Shown: positions 16,826 through 25,787, numbered from the stretch's first letter. The stretch: DNA of 64,000 bases from Chitinophagaceae bacterium (GCA_016715365.1 JADKAM010000001.1:1612001-1676000); one strand, 5' to 3'. A program made the numbers and translations. The notes: generated from the sequence alone by a model not told the origin.

Positions 16826-17392
16826 ATGGCAACAACAGCAGATATGCGCTCAGGTCTTATCATTAAAGTAGATGGCAGCCTGTATAGTGTTATAGAATTC
16901 GGGCAAAATAAAACCGCCCGTGCAGCAGCCAAGGTTTGGGCTAAACTTAAAGGTGTTGATAATAACCGCACCATTGAAGTAACCTGGAACAGTGGTGAAA
17001 CGATCTTTCCGGTAAGGGTTGAAAAAAAGCCTTACCAGTACTTATATAAAGATGATACCGGTTACAGCTTTATGGATACCGAAACTTTTGAGCAGATCAC
17101 CGTTGCAGAAACAATGATTGATGCCCCCAGGTTTTTAAAGGACGGCCAGGAAGTAACTGTTTTAATAAACGGGGAAACCGATTTACCAATGGGTGTTGAG
17201 CTTCCCGACAAGATAGTATTGTTGGTTACTTACAGCGAACCCGGTATGAAAGGTGATACTGCCACCCGTACTTTAAAGCCAGCAACTGTTGAAACTGGTG
17301 CTACAGTTAACGTTCCTTTATTTGTTAACGAAGGCGAACTGATAAGAGTGAATGCAAAAACCGGCGAGTATGTTGAAAGAGTGAAAGAATAA
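16826..17392 (+). CDS. efp: Translation elongation factor P, with atypical tip loop
   Basis: EF-P rescues ribosomes stalled on consecutive prolines. The 188-residue protein keeps the three-domain layout and strong C-terminal signatures (YSEPGMKGDTATRTLKPATVETGATVNVPLFVNEGE). In the domain I loop that reaches the peptidyl-transferase centre, the usual PGKG (modifiable Lys34 in E. coli) is absent. After VIEF the sequence reads GQNKTARAAAKVWAKLKG, so by hand alignment the tip position is Thr with Lys one place earlier. No EpmA, EarP or YmfI-type modifying gene is nearby. The protein may act unmodified or use a different modification. Confidence 0.9.
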   Translation: MATTADMRSGLIIKVDGSLYSVIEFGQNKTARAAAKVWAKLKGVDNNRTIEVTWNSGETIFPVRVEKKPYQYLYKDDTGYSFMDTETFEQITVAETMIDAPRFLKDGQEVTVLINGETDLPMGVELPDKIVLLVTYSEPGMKGDTATRTLKPATVETGATVNVPLFVNEGELIRVNAKTGEYVERVKE

Positions 17393-17411
17393 TCCGGTAT
17401 AAAATTTATAG

Positions 17412-17446
17412 AAAAGGGATAACTGAGTAATCAGGTATCCCTTTTT
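17412..17446 (+). terminator. Intrinsic terminator after efp
   Basis: AAAAGGGATA (17412-17421) pairs with TATCCCTTTT (17436-17445), ending in a T-run. Confidence 0.8.
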
Positions 17447-17616
17447 CATTTTTGTGAAATCCCTCGATTTTAATCAAAAAATGCCATAAATCAGCCTTTT
17501 TTGGGCAAAAATGGGCATTTTTATGCTTTTTTCTAAAATTTTAGTTGCAGTTATGAAAATAGTTACCCTATCTTAGCAGCCCGGTTTCAATTTAAATTAA
17601 CCTTTAAATAATACAC

Positions 17617-18090
17617 ATGGATATCAAGCAAATTCAGGAGCTTGTAAAGCTCATCAACAAGACCAATATAGGAGAAATTACCATTGAAGAAGAAGGCGTA
17701 AAAATTACAGTTAAACAGAAAAAAGACCCGGTACAGCATATTATAGCTGGCTCAGCTGCACCAACATATTCATCAGTGCCTGCAGCCAGTCCAGCACCTG
17801 CTCCGGCAGCTCCGGTTGAAGCTAAACCTGCAGAGCCAAAAGCAGATAACCTGGTAATCATTAAAAGTCCGATGATCGGTACTTTTTACCGCCAGGCTGG
17901 TCCGGGTAAACCCATTTTTGCAAGCGTTGGTGAAGAAGTTACGCCTGGCAAAGTGGTTTGTATTATTGAAGCCATGAAACTTTTTAATGAAATTGAGAGC
18001 GAAGTAAAAGGCAAAATTGTGAAGGTTTTGGTAGAAGATGCCAGCCCCGTGGAGTATGATCAGCCTTTGTTCCTGGTAGATCCTTCTTAA
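17617..18090 (+). CDS. accB: Biotin carboxyl carrier protein of acetyl-CoA carboxylase
   Basis: AccB carries the biotin that shuttles CO2 in acetyl-CoA carboxylase, the committed step of fatty acid synthesis. The 157-residue protein has an N-terminal region (1-45), a Pro/Ala-rich flexible linker (about 50-75, PAPAAPVEAKPAEPKAD), and a biotinyl domain with the biotin-accepting Lys121 in IIEAMKLFNEIE. It lies 78 nt before accC; the gap contains an A/T-rich repeat. Confidence 0.97.
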   Translation: MDIKQIQELVKLINKTNIGEITIEEEGVKITVKQKKDPVQHIIAGSAAPTYSSVPAASPAPAPAAPVEAKPAEPKADNLVIIKSPMIGTFYRQAGPGKPIFASVGEEVTPGKVVCIIEAMKLFNEIESEVKGKIVKVLVEDASPVEYDQPLFLVDPS

Positions 18091-18123
18091 GTGAAAATTG
18101 AAAATGAATGGGAGTCTTCCCGG

Positions 18124-18162
18124 TTCAACATTTTTAATTTTTAATTCTTAATTTTTAATTCA
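18124..18162. repeat. A/T-rich iterated repeat in the accB-accC gap
   Basis: Iterated TTTTTAATT units precede the GTG start of accC. The 39 bases match 7632-7670 inside mqnD at 34 positions. The left part of the gap (18094-18109) also carries AAATTGAAAATGAA, which matches DNA adjacent to the mqnD copy on the other strand. Confidence 0.55.
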
Positions 18163-18168
18163 ACGATT

Positions 18169-19506
18169 GTGTTTAAAAAGATATTAATTGCTAACAGAGG
18201 AGAGATTGCGTTAAGGGTAATTCGTACCTGCCGTGAGATGGGAATTAAAACCGTTGCGGTTTATTCTACTGCCGATAAAGATAGTTTACATGTAAAATTT
18301 GCTGATGAAGCCGTTTGTATTGGCAAACCCGCCAGTATGGACAGTTACCTGAACATGGCGCATATTATGGCTGCTGCAGAAATTACCAATGCAGATGCCA
18401 TTCACCCGGGATATGGATTTTTAGCAGAGAACAGCAAGTTTGCAAAAATTTGTGCCGATCATGGGATTAAGTTCATCGGCCCAACGCCGGAGATGATCAA
18501 TGCCATGGGCGATAAGATCACTGCAAAAAATACCATGATTGCGGCCGGTGTACCTGTTGTGCCGGGGGTTGATGGTTTGCTGGAAAGTGTTGAACATGCA
18601 AAAAAATCGGCCAAAGAAGTCGGATACCCGGTTATATTAAAAGCCACTGCCGGAGGTGGTGGTAAAGGAATGCGTGTGGTTTGGGAAGAAGCTGAAATTG
18701 AAAAGGCATTTGAAAATGCCAAGACAGAAGCCGCCGCTTCTTTTAAGAACGATGGTATTTACATGGAAAAATTTGTGGAAGAACCACGCCATATTGAAAT
18801 TCAGATTGCCGGCGACCAATATGGTAATGTTTGTCATTTAAGTGAAAGAGATTGCTCAATACAACGCCGACACCAAAAGCTGGTGGAAGAAACACCATCG
18901 CCATTTATGACTGATGAGTTAAGGCAACGCATGGGCGATGCCGCTATCAAAGCAGCGCAGGCCATCAACTACGAGAGTGTAGGTACAGTTGAGTTTTTAG
19001 TTGATAAGCACCGCAACTTTTACTTTATGGAGATGAACACCCGTATACAGGTAGAACATTGCGTTACAGAAGAAGTGATCAACTTTGATTTAATTAAAGA
19101 ACAGATAAAAATTGCCTGCGGCGAAAAGATTGTGGGGAAGGCTTACTTCCCGCAAATGCACGCCATTGAATGCCGCATCAATGCCGAAGATCCTTATAAC
19201 GATTTTCGCCCATCACCGGGAAAGATAACTGTACTACACCAGCCCGGCGGACATGGTGTACGGGTTGACAGCCATGTGTATGCCGGCTACGTTATTCCAC
19301 CTTATTACGACAGTATGATCGGTAAATTGATTGCCATTGCACAAACCCGTGAAGAAGCCATCAATACCATGAGCCGTGCTTTAAGCGAATATGTAATTGA
19401 AGGCATTAAAACCACCATTCCTTTTCACCTGCAACTGATGCAGGATGAGAATTTTAGAAAAGGGAATTTTACGACTAAGTTTATGGATACATTTCAATTG
19501 AAATAA
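18169..19506 (+). CDS. accC: Acetyl-CoA carboxylase, biotin carboxylase subunit
   Basis: AccC uses ATP and bicarbonate to carboxylate the biotin on AccB. The 445-residue protein begins FKKILIANRGEIALRVIRTC. It has the ATP-grasp glycine-rich loop GGGGKGMRVVW, the CSIQRRHQKLVEE segment, and EMNTRIQVEHCVTEE with metal and substrate ligands. The start is GTG at 18169, which gives the standard N-terminus. It is co-transcribed with accB and followed by a strong terminator. Confidence 0.97.
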   Translation: MFKKILIANRGEIALRVIRTCREMGIKTVAVYSTADKDSLHVKFADEAVCIGKPASMDSYLNMAHIMAAAEITNADAIHPGYGFLAENSKFAKICADHGIKFIGPTPEMINAMGDKITAKNTMIAAGVPVVPGVDGLLESVEHAKKSAKEVGYPVILKATAGGGGKGMRVVWEEAEIEKAFENAKTEAAASFKNDGIYMEKFVEEPRHIEIQIAGDQYGNVCHLSERDCSIQRRHQKLVEETPSPFMTDELRQRMGDAAIKAAQAINYESVGTVEFLVDKHRNFYFMEMNTRIQVEHCVTEEVINFDLIKEQIKIACGEKIVGKAYFPQMHAIECRINAEDPYNDFRPSPGKITVLHQPGGHGVRVDSHVYAGYVIPPYYDSMIGKLIAIAQTREEAINTMSRALSEYVIEGIKTTIPFHLQLMQDENFRKGNFTTKFMDTFQLK

Positions 19507-19528
19507 ATTGACCATTGAAATATTTGAG

Positions 19529-19557
19529 AACATCCCGGTTTTACCGGGATGTTTTTT
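19529..19557 (+). terminator. Intrinsic terminator after accC
   Basis: AACATCCCGGT (19529-19539) pairs perfectly with ACCGGGATGTT (19543-19553) around a 3-nt loop, then six T residues. It abuts the 3' end of the convergent rfbD gene. Confidence 0.9.
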
Positions 19558-20428
19558 ATTTGAGTAAGTCCAGGCATTTTTTTAAACTTTCTTCCCAGGC
19601 AGGAATTGTAATGCCGAAAGTGCTTTTTATTTTCGTAATATCCAAGACCGAATATGCCGGCCGCTTTGCAGCTGTAGGATATGCTGCAGTTGTAATTGGA
19701 TTAACAACACAACTGCTTCCCGTTAATGTTTTTATCGCAACTGCAAATTCATACCAGTTGGTGATGCCTGCATTTGAAAAATGATAAATGCCGGGGTTGA
19801 TTTTGCTTTGGTTTGATGTGATGATCTGCATAATAGCTGTAGCCAAATCAGCTGCATAAGTTGGGCAACCAAACTGGTCGCTCACTACATTGATGGATTC
19901 TTTTTCCTTCATCAACCGCAACATAGTTTTTACAAAATTGGCTTTAAAGGAAGAGTAGAGCCATGCAGTGCGAATGATGATTGTTGATGGCGCATTTTGC
20001 ATTGCCAATTCCTCGCCCTGCAATTTTGATTTGCCGTAAACACTTACCGGGTTTGTTTTGTCTGTTTCTTTGTAAGGCTGCTTGGCTGTGCCGTCAAAAA
20101 CATAATCGGTAGAGATATGGATCAGTTGCGCATTATTTTTGTTACAAACTGCAGCAAGTGAAGCAACAGCAGTTGCATTAATTAAAAAAGCATTTTCTTT
20201 TTCTGATTCTGCTTTATCTACCGCAGTGAATGCCGCACAATTAATGCAGTAATCAATTTCGTGTTCTGAAAAATAATTTTCTAATGTTGAAGCATCTGCA
20301 ATATTCAAATCCTCTTTTGAAACAAATAAAAAATGGTAATCAGCAAATTCCGGAGCCAGCATCTGCAGTTCATTGCCCATTTGCCCGTTTGCACCGGTAA
20401 CTAATATTGTGGTTTGCTTATTGTTCAA
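19556..20428 (-). CDS. rfbD: dTDP-4-dehydrorhamnose reductase
   Basis: RmlD performs the last step of dTDP-L-rhamnose synthesis, reducing dTDP-6-deoxy-L-lyxo-4-hexulose. The 290-residue SDR protein has the nucleotide-binding VTGANGQMGNELQ, the STDYVFDGTAKQPYKETDKTNPVSVYGKSK segment with the Tyr-x3-Lys active site, and RTAWLYS. It overlaps rfbC by 11 nt and is the last gene of the seven-gene minus-strand operon. RmlA and RmlB, needed to supply its substrate, are not in the window and must be encoded elsewhere if the pathway is complete. Confidence 0.94.
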   Translation of the reverse strand: MNNKQTTILVTGANGQMGNELQMLAPEFADYHFLFVSKEDLNIADASTLENYFSEHEIDYCINCAAFTAVDKAESEKENAFLINATAVASLAAVCNKNNAQLIHISTDYVFDGTAKQPYKETDKTNPVSVYGKSKLQGEELAMQNAPSTIIIRTAWLYSSFKANFVKTMLRLMKEKESINVVSDQFGCPTYAADLATAIMQIITSNQSKINPGIYHFSNAGITNWYEFAVAIKTLTGSSCVVNPITTAAYPTAAKRPAYSVLDITKIKSTFGITIPAWEESLKKCLDLLK

Positions 20429-20978
20429 AGACGAAGTTGTTTTTACAATTCAACAATAAAGGTTGTTGTTGATCTTTTTCTGAAATGATTGCCTTGCCGG
20501 CAGGAATTTGCCAGTCAATATTTAAGGCTGCATCGTTGTAAATAATACCGGCTTCCGAATCTTTATGATAAAATTCATCACATTTATATATTACTTCAGC
20601 CGTTTCGCTCAGCACAGAAAATCCATGGGCAAATCCTTTTGGTATCAGCAATTGTTTATTGTTCTCCGCCGATAATTCAAGGGAGAATGCTTTGCCATAA
20701 GTAGGAGAGCCGGTTCGTATATCAACTGCAACATCCATTATTTTACCACTCAGTACCCTTACCAGTTTTGTTTGTGCATGTGGATTTAACTGGTAATGCA
20801 GTCCACGTATCACACCATAGGAAGATTTGGACTGGTTATCCTGTACAAATCTGTCATTGATACCTTCTGCATGAAATACCCTTTCACTATAACTCTCAAA
20901 AAAATATCCCCGGCTGTCTTTTAGTACAATTGGTTCAAAAATTACAAGTCCTGGAAATGCTGTTTTTATAATAGCCAT
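20418..20978 (-). CDS. rfbC: dTDP-4-dehydrorhamnose 3,5-epimerase
   Basis: RmlC epimerises C3 and C5 of dTDP-4-keto-6-deoxyglucose. The 186-residue cupin-fold protein shows FFESYSERVFHAEGI, QDNQSKSSYGVIRGLHYQLNPHAQTKLVRVL (substrate-binding Arg and catalytic His) and PKGFAHGFSVLSETAEVIYKCDEFY. The length is typical. Its 3' end overlaps rfbD. The 115-nt gap to the upstream epimerase gene contains an inverted pair of A/T repeats, so the operon may be partly uncoupled here. Confidence 0.95.
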   Translation of the reverse strand: MAIIKTAFPGLVIFEPIVLKDSRGYFFESYSERVFHAEGINDRFVQDNQSKSSYGVIRGLHYQLNPHAQTKLVRVLSGKIMDVAVDIRTGSPTYGKAFSLELSAENNKQLLIPKGFAHGFSVLSETAEVIYKCDEFYHKDSEAGIIYNDAALNIDWQIPAGKAIISEKDQQQPLLLNCKNNFVFEQ

Positions 20979-20983
20979 TTTGA

Positions 20984-21104
20984 TTAATTGATAATGGATA
21001 ATTGATGAATGGATAATGTCTTCAAATTTGAACTTTAAGCTATTTTTTAAATCTCCTTTTAGTTTAAAGAATTTTCAATTATCTATTAACCAATTATCCA
21101 TTAA
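20984..21104. repeat. Inverted pair of TAATGGATAATTG repeats
   Basis: The left arm (20984-21018) iterates GATAATGGATAATT/GATGAATGGATAATG. The right arm (21076-21104) is the inverse complement, TTAATGGATAATTG then a degenerate unit, with 13 consecutive matching bases. The pair brackets 57 nt between rfbC and the epimerase gene, and the right arm enters the 3' end of the epimerase. Confidence 0.75.
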
Positions 21105-22083
21105 GATATTTTTGTTTAAAAAATTCTATTGTCTCTTCCAAACCCGCTTCAAATTTTTTCACGGGTTCGTAATCCAGTAATTTTTTTGCCAGCGAAATAT
21201 CAGCCAATGAATCCCGGATGTCACCGGCTCTTGGCTCCCGGTATGTTGCTGCAAAATCACTTTTTAAATGATCTACACAGGCATTGTAAAGATAGTTCAC
21301 CGAAAAATTTTCACCCACCGCAACATTGTACACCTTGCTCAATGCCTCAGCATTATCAGTAAGCATTCCTTTTATATTAACCTGTACAGCATTATCAATA
21401 AAAGTAAAATCACGGGTTTGTCCGCCATCTCCGTTTATAAAAACTTCGGTACGGTTCATAATATGCTTTACAAACAAAGGGATTACGGCAGCGTAGGCTC
21501 CATCAGGGTCCTGACGTGGTCCAAAAATATTGAAGTAGCGGAAGCCCATCAGTTTGATACCATACACATCTGCAAAAACCTGGGCATATAATTCATTTGT
21601 CTTTTTAGTAGCGGCATAAGGTGATAAACAATTGCCAATCTTGTTTTCCTGTTTGGGTAAAGTTGGCTCATCACCATAAACAGATGATGAAGATGCGTAC
21701 ACAAACTGTTTGATATTGTTATCAATGGCAGCTTTCAGCATATTTGCAAAACCGCCAATATTTACCTCAGTAAAATAAACAGGCTCTTTTATGCTGCGTG
21801 GCACCGAGCCCAATGCAGCCTGGTGGCTCACAAAATCCATACCGGTGCAGGCCTGCTGACAGGTATCTATGTTCCTGATATCACCTTCAATAAATTCAAA
21901 TTGATTGTATTGTTTTAAAATATCAAGATTAGATTGAAAACCATTCACGAGGTTATCAAGCACCCTTACTTTTCCGGCACCATTTTTTAATAAGTATTCA
22001 GCAATATGGCTACCAATAAAACCAGCACCTCCTGTAATTAAAAAGGAAGATTGGCTTAAATCTTTAGTGTGAAAATTATCCAT
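21094..22083 (-). CDS. UDP-N-acetylglucosamine/UDP-HexNAc-uronate 4-epimerase (WbpP/TviC type SDR)
   Basis: This 329-residue extended SDR has the NAD-binding loop ITGGAGFIGSH, a catalytic YxxxK in SPYAATKK, and signatures typical of WbpP/TviC: ALGSVPRSIKEPVYF, FNIFGPRQDPDGAYAAVIP and FINGDGGQTRDFTFI. These enzymes epimerise UDP-GlcNAc to UDP-GalNAc or the corresponding uronates. The upstream gene encodes a WbpO/TviB-type dehydrogenase, so together they can make UDP-N-acetylgalactosaminuronate, as in Vi antigen and Pseudomonas O6 synthesis. The start ATGGATAAT coincides with an A/T repeat unit, so the first dozen residues may be repeat-derived and the true start is not fully certain. Exact specificity is inferred. 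Confidence 0.85.
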   Translation of the reverse strand: MDNFHTKDLSQSSFLITGGAGFIGSHIAEYLLKNGAGKVRVLDNLVNGFQSNLDILKQYNQFEFIEGDIRNIDTCQQACTGMDFVSHQAALGSVPRSIKEPVYFTEVNIGGFANMLKAAIDNNIKQFVYASSSSVYGDEPTLPKQENKIGNCLSPYAATKKTNELYAQVFADVYGIKLMGFRYFNIFGPRQDPDGAYAAVIPLFVKHIMNRTEVFINGDGGQTRDFTFIDNAVQVNIKGMLTDNAEALSKVYNVAVGENFSVNYLYNACVDHLKSDFAATYREPRAGDIRDSLADISLAKKLLDYEPVKKFEAGLEETIEFFKQKYLNG

Positions 22084-22088
22084 TTTCC

Positions 22089-22110
22089 ATTAATTAATTA
22101 TCCATTATCA
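22089..22110. repeat. A/T repeat unit between the dehydrogenase and epimerase genes
   Basis: AATTATCCATTATCA (22096-22110) is the exact inverse complement of 20989-21003, 1.1 kb away on the other side of the epimerase gene. Its end forms the TGA stop of the dehydrogenase gene. Confidence 0.7.
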
Positions 22111-23397
22111 GAGGCTCCAGTATTTTCTGGATGTTATTTTGTTGCGGTAAATTCCTTTTAAGTCGGCAACCATTGCATCAGCTTTTGTAATAGATGCAAA
22201 ATAGTTATCGTCTAGTTTTTTATAATCATCATGCGGAACTGTAACCAAAACGGCATCATAATCATTGCTTAGTTCGGGTGTAAGCTCAAAGCCATATTCA
22301 TGTTTCAGTTCAGCACTGTCGGCATGTGGATCTGTTACATCTACATTCAGTGAAAAAGCTTTCAGTTCCTTAATAACATCTGCTACTTTACTGTTTCTGA
22401 TATCGCTCACGTTCTCTTTAAACGTAGCACCCATTACCAAAACTCTGGCAGCTTTTACATTGCCGCTGGTTTGAATGATGTTCTGCAAAATTTTCCTGGC
22501 AACATAACCGGCCATGGCATCATTGATAAAACGGCCGGCCAGAATCACCTGCGAGTTGTAACCTAATTTTTTTGATTTGTAAGTCAGATAATACGGATCC
22601 ACACCGATGCAATGCCCGCCAACAAGCCCCGGCTGAAACTTTAAGAAATTCCATTTGGTGCCTGCGGCTTCCAGTACTTCGTAGGTGTTGATATTCATTT
22701 TATCAAAGATGATGGAGAGCTCATTCATCAAAGCAATATTCAGATCACGCTGTGTGTTCTCAATAATTTTTGCTGCTTCGGCAACTTTAATAGAAGATGC
22801 TTTGTGCACACCGGCTTTTACAACCAGTTCATACACTTTGGCAATGGTATCTAAACTCTCGGCGCAGCAACCGCTTACTACTTTTATAATGGTGCTGATG
22901 GTATGTTCCTTATCTCCGGGATTTATTCTTTCAGGTGAATAACCGATCATATAATCTTCGGTCATTTTTAAGCCCGATAATTTTTCAATGATGGGTACAC
23001 AATCTTCCTCAGTACAACCCGGATAAACTGTGCTTTCATAAACTACATAATCTCCTTTCTTAATTACTTTGCCAATGGTTTCACTGGCACGTGTTACAGG
23101 AATAAGATCGGGCACATTGTGCTCATCAACAGGTGTAGGTACTGCAACGATGAAAAAATTTGCTTTACGTAAAACATCCAGGTCGTTGGTAAATTCAATA
23201 TCACATCCGTCAAAAGCAGCAGCTTCCAGTTCCTGGCTGGGATCAATTTTATTACGCATCATTTCCACACGCTCAGCATTGATATCAAAGCCAATTACTT
23301 TTATCTTTTTTGCAAACTCCAGCGCAATAGGCAGGCCTACATAGCCCAGCCCGATTACGGCCAATGTCTTTTTCTTTTCTAACAGATCCTGGTACAT
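22108..23397 (-). CDS. UDP-N-acetyl-hexosamine 6-dehydrogenase (WbpO/TviB type)
   Basis: This 429-residue nucleotide-sugar dehydrogenase oxidises the C6 hydroxyl of a UDP-HexNAc to a uronate using two NAD. Features are the Rossmann motif VIGLGYVGLPIALEF, AVPTPVDEHNVPDL, YESTVYPGCTEEDC, YSPERINPGD, and the catalytic Cys in LVGGHCIGVDPYYL. The GGHCIG motif is that of the WbpO/TviB branch and differs from the GGSCFPKD of the UDP-glucose dehydrogenase two genes upstream. The operon therefore encodes two distinct dehydrogenases. Whether the substrate is UDP-GlcNAc or UDP-GalNAc depends on the neighbouring epimerase. Confidence 0.88.
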   Translation of the reverse strand: MYQDLLEKKKTLAVIGLGYVGLPIALEFAKKIKVIGFDINAERVEMMRNKIDPSQELEAAAFDGCDIEFTNDLDVLRKANFFIVAVPTPVDEHNVPDLIPVTRASETIGKVIKKGDYVVYESTVYPGCTEEDCVPIIEKLSGLKMTEDYMIGYSPERINPGDKEHTISTIIKVVSGCCAESLDTIAKVYELVVKAGVHKASSIKVAEAAKIIENTQRDLNIALMNELSIIFDKMNINTYEVLEAAGTKWNFLKFQPGLVGGHCIGVDPYYLTYKSKKLGYNSQVILAGRFINDAMAGYVARKILQNIIQTSGNVKAARVLVMGATFKENVSDIRNSKVADVIKELKAFSLNVDVTDPHADSAELKHEYGFELTPELSNDYDAVLVTVPHDDYKKLDDNYFASITKADAMVADLKGIYRNKITSRKYWSL

Positions 23398-23416
23398 TTA
23401 CAAAGGGGTTTAAATA

Positions 23417-24418
23417 TTATTTACTGCTTTCAAATTCTTTGGGTAATTTATTCAGTTCTTCTTTTGGCAAATTTTTAAAATACTCATAGGTTATTTTTAA
23501 GCCATCTGCTCTTGATACTTTTGGTTCCCATCCCAGCAGTTGTTTTGCCTTTGTAATATCAGGCCGGCGCTGCTTTGGATCATCTGTAGGCAATTCCTTA
23601 AAAACAATTTTTTGTTTTGTTCCGGTCAGGTTTACTATTTCTTCTGCAAAATCAAGTAAAGAAATTTCATCTGGATTACCCACATTCACGGGCTCAGCAT
23701 AATCACTCATCAGCAAACGGTAAATGCCATCAACCAGATCATCTACATAACAAAAACTGCGGGTCTGGCTGCCATCACCAAAAACGGTCAGGTCTTCGCC
23801 ACGAAGCGCCTGGCCAATAAATGCGGGTAATGCACGTCCATCATTCAGGCGCATTCTGGGTCCGTATGTATTAAATATGCGTACGATCCTGGTTTCAACA
23901 TCATGAAAAGTATGATAAGCCATGGTGATGGCTTCCATAAAACGTTTGGCTTCATCATACACACCACGTGGGCCAACAGGATTTACATTGCCCCAGTATT
24001 CTTCGGTTTGAGGATGCACCAATGGGTCGCCATATACTTCGCTTGTTGATGCAACCAGTATTCTTGCATTTTTAACTTTTGCCAATCCCAGACAATTATG
24101 TGTACCCAACGAACTTACTTTTAAAGTCTGAATAGGGATTTTTAAATAGTCTATGGGGCTGGCTGGTGAGGCAAAGTGTAAAATATAATCGAGTTTGCCG
24201 GTAACATGTATAAATTTAGAAACATCATGATGATAAAATTCAAACTCTTTTAATTTAAAAAGATGTTCAATATTCTTCAGATCGCCGGTAATTAAATTAT
24301 CCATGCCCATTACCTGGAAACCTTCTTTAATAAAGCGGTCGCAGAGATGACTGCCTAAAAAACCTGCTGCGCCGGTAATTAAAACACGTTTACCTTTCTG
24401 CGTATTTTCAATATTCAT
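23417..24418 (-). CDS. UDP-glucuronate decarboxylase (UDP-xylose synthase)
   Basis: This 333-residue extended SDR decarboxylates UDP-glucuronate to UDP-xylose. It has the NAD loop ITGAAGFLGSHLCDRF, ILHFASPASPIDYLKIP, ASTSEVYGDPLVHPQ, the active-site Tyr-x3-Lys in GVYDEAKRFMEA, and RIFNTYGPRMRLNDGR, all typical of the UXS family. Its substrate is the product of the next gene upstream, UDP-glucose dehydrogenase, separated by 10 nt. A bifunctional ArnA-like decarboxylase is unlikely because there is no formyltransferase domain. Confidence 0.9.
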   Translation of the reverse strand: MNIENTQKGKRVLITGAAGFLGSHLCDRFIKEGFQVMGMDNLITGDLKNIEHLFKLKEFEFYHHDVSKFIHVTGKLDYILHFASPASPIDYLKIPIQTLKVSSLGTHNCLGLAKVKNARILVASTSEVYGDPLVHPQTEEYWGNVNPVGPRGVYDEAKRFMEAITMAYHTFHDVETRIVRIFNTYGPRMRLNDGRALPAFIGQALRGEDLTVFGDGSQTRSFCYVDDLVDGIYRLLMSDYAEPVNVGNPDEISLLDFAEEIVNLTGTKQKIVFKELPTDDPKQRRPDITKAKQLLGWEPKVSRADGLKITYEYFKNLPKEELNKLPKEFESSK

Positions 24419-24428
24419 GCTGTTGGTT

Positions 24429-25787
24429 TTATAAATCCTCTTGAATATTTGTGCTGTTAACTCCTTTCAGTATTTGGGGTATGATGGTTTTTCTGCCCAC
24501 ACTTACATAATAAAAACCAAGCTCTTCCATTTTATTCAGGTCGAACAGGTTTCTGCCATCGAAAATCACTTTATTTTTTAACAAAGAAACGATGTTATTA
24601 AAATCCGGCGTGCGGAATTCGCTCCATTCAGTTGCAATCACCAATGCATCTGAATCCACCAGCGCATCATACTGGCGCCCGGCAAAATGTATTTTGTCCG
24701 CATAAATCGCTTTTACATTATTCATCGCTTCCGGATCGTAAGCACTTACAACAGCACCTGCTTCAAGTAAAGCATCAATAATGGTTAAGGCCGGAGCCTC
24801 ACGAATATCATCGGTATTGGGTTTAAAGGCTAAACCCCAAAGCGCAATTTTTTTGCCCTTCAGGTCATTACCAAAATAATTTTTTATCTGCGGCACCAGG
24901 TGTAATTTCTGTTTTTCATTTACATCCATCACTGCATCCAGTATCTTAAACTCGTAACTAACTTCAGATGATGACCTTGCAAGCGCCTGCACATCTTTAG
25001 GGAAGCAGCTTCCGCCATAACCAATGCCGGGGAATAAAAATCTTTTACCAATACGTTCATCGCTGCCAATACCCTTGCGCACCATATCCACATCGGCACC
25101 TACCAGTTCACAAAGATTAGCGATCTCATTCATGAAACTGATCTTTGTTGCCAAAAAAGAATTGGCAGCATACTTGGTAAGCTCAGCACTTTTTTCATCC
25201 ATGTAAATGATGGGATTACCCTGGCGTACAAATGGCAGGTACAAATCGTTCAATGCTTTTTTTGCCCGTTCAGATGTTGTACCAATAACCACACGGTCTG
25301 GCTTCATAAAATCTTCTACGGCCACACCTTCACGTAAAAATTCCGGGTTTGAAACAATATCAAATTCAGCTTTTGCATTTTTTGCAACGGCAGCATGTAC
25401 TTTATCGGCTGTGCCAACCGGTACCGTGCTTTTATCAATAATAATTACATACTCGGAAATGATCTTTCCCAGATCATCAGCCACACCTAAAATGTATTTC
25501 AAATCAGCACTTCCATCTTCACCGGGCGGCGTCGGCAATGCTAAAAATATAATTTGTGCGCCGGCAATACCTTCAGCTAAGTTTGTCGTAAAATGCAGCC
25601 TTCCTTCTTTCTGGTTACGCAGAAAAAGTTTTTCCAGGCCTGGCTCATAAATGGTAAGCTCACCGCCATTTAATTTATTGATCTTTGATGCATCAATATC
25701 AACACAGGTAACTGTATTTCCTGTTTCAGCAAAACAAGTACCTGTTACCAGGCCTACATAACCTGTACCTACTACTGCAATTTTCAT
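24429..25787 (-). CDS. ugd: UDP-glucose 6-dehydrogenase
   Basis: This enzyme oxidises UDP-glucose to UDP-glucuronate with two NAD. The 452-residue protein has the N-terminal Rossmann loop VVGTGYVGLVTGTCFAE, ALPTPPGEDGSADL, IIDKSTVPVGTAD, NPEFLREGVAVEDF and the catalytic Cys in GIGYGGSCFPKDVQAL, then a second nucleotide-binding domain with the WGLAFKPNTDDIREAP motif. It lies between the DegT aminotransferase gene (3-nt gap) and the UDP-glucuronate decarboxylase, giving a UDP-Glc to UDP-GlcA to UDP-Xyl route inside the operon. Confidence 0.95.
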   Translation of the reverse strand: MKIAVVGTGYVGLVTGTCFAETGNTVTCVDIDASKINKLNGGELTIYEPGLEKLFLRNQKEGRLHFTTNLAEGIAGAQIIFLALPTPPGEDGSADLKYILGVADDLGKIISEYVIIIDKSTVPVGTADKVHAAVAKNAKAEFDIVSNPEFLREGVAVEDFMKPDRVVIGTTSERAKKALNDLYLPFVRQGNPIIYMDEKSAELTKYAANSFLATKISFMNEIANLCELVGADVDMVRKGIGSDERIGKRFLFPGIGYGGSCFPKDVQALARSSSEVSYEFKILDAVMDVNEKQKLHLVPQIKNYFGNDLKGKKIALWGLAFKPNTDDIREAPALTIIDALLEAGAVVSAYDPEAMNNVKAIYADKIHFAGRQYDALVDSDALVIATEWSEFRTPDFNNIVSLLKNKVIFDGRNLFDLNKMEELGFYYVSVGRKTIIPQILKGVNSTNIQEDL

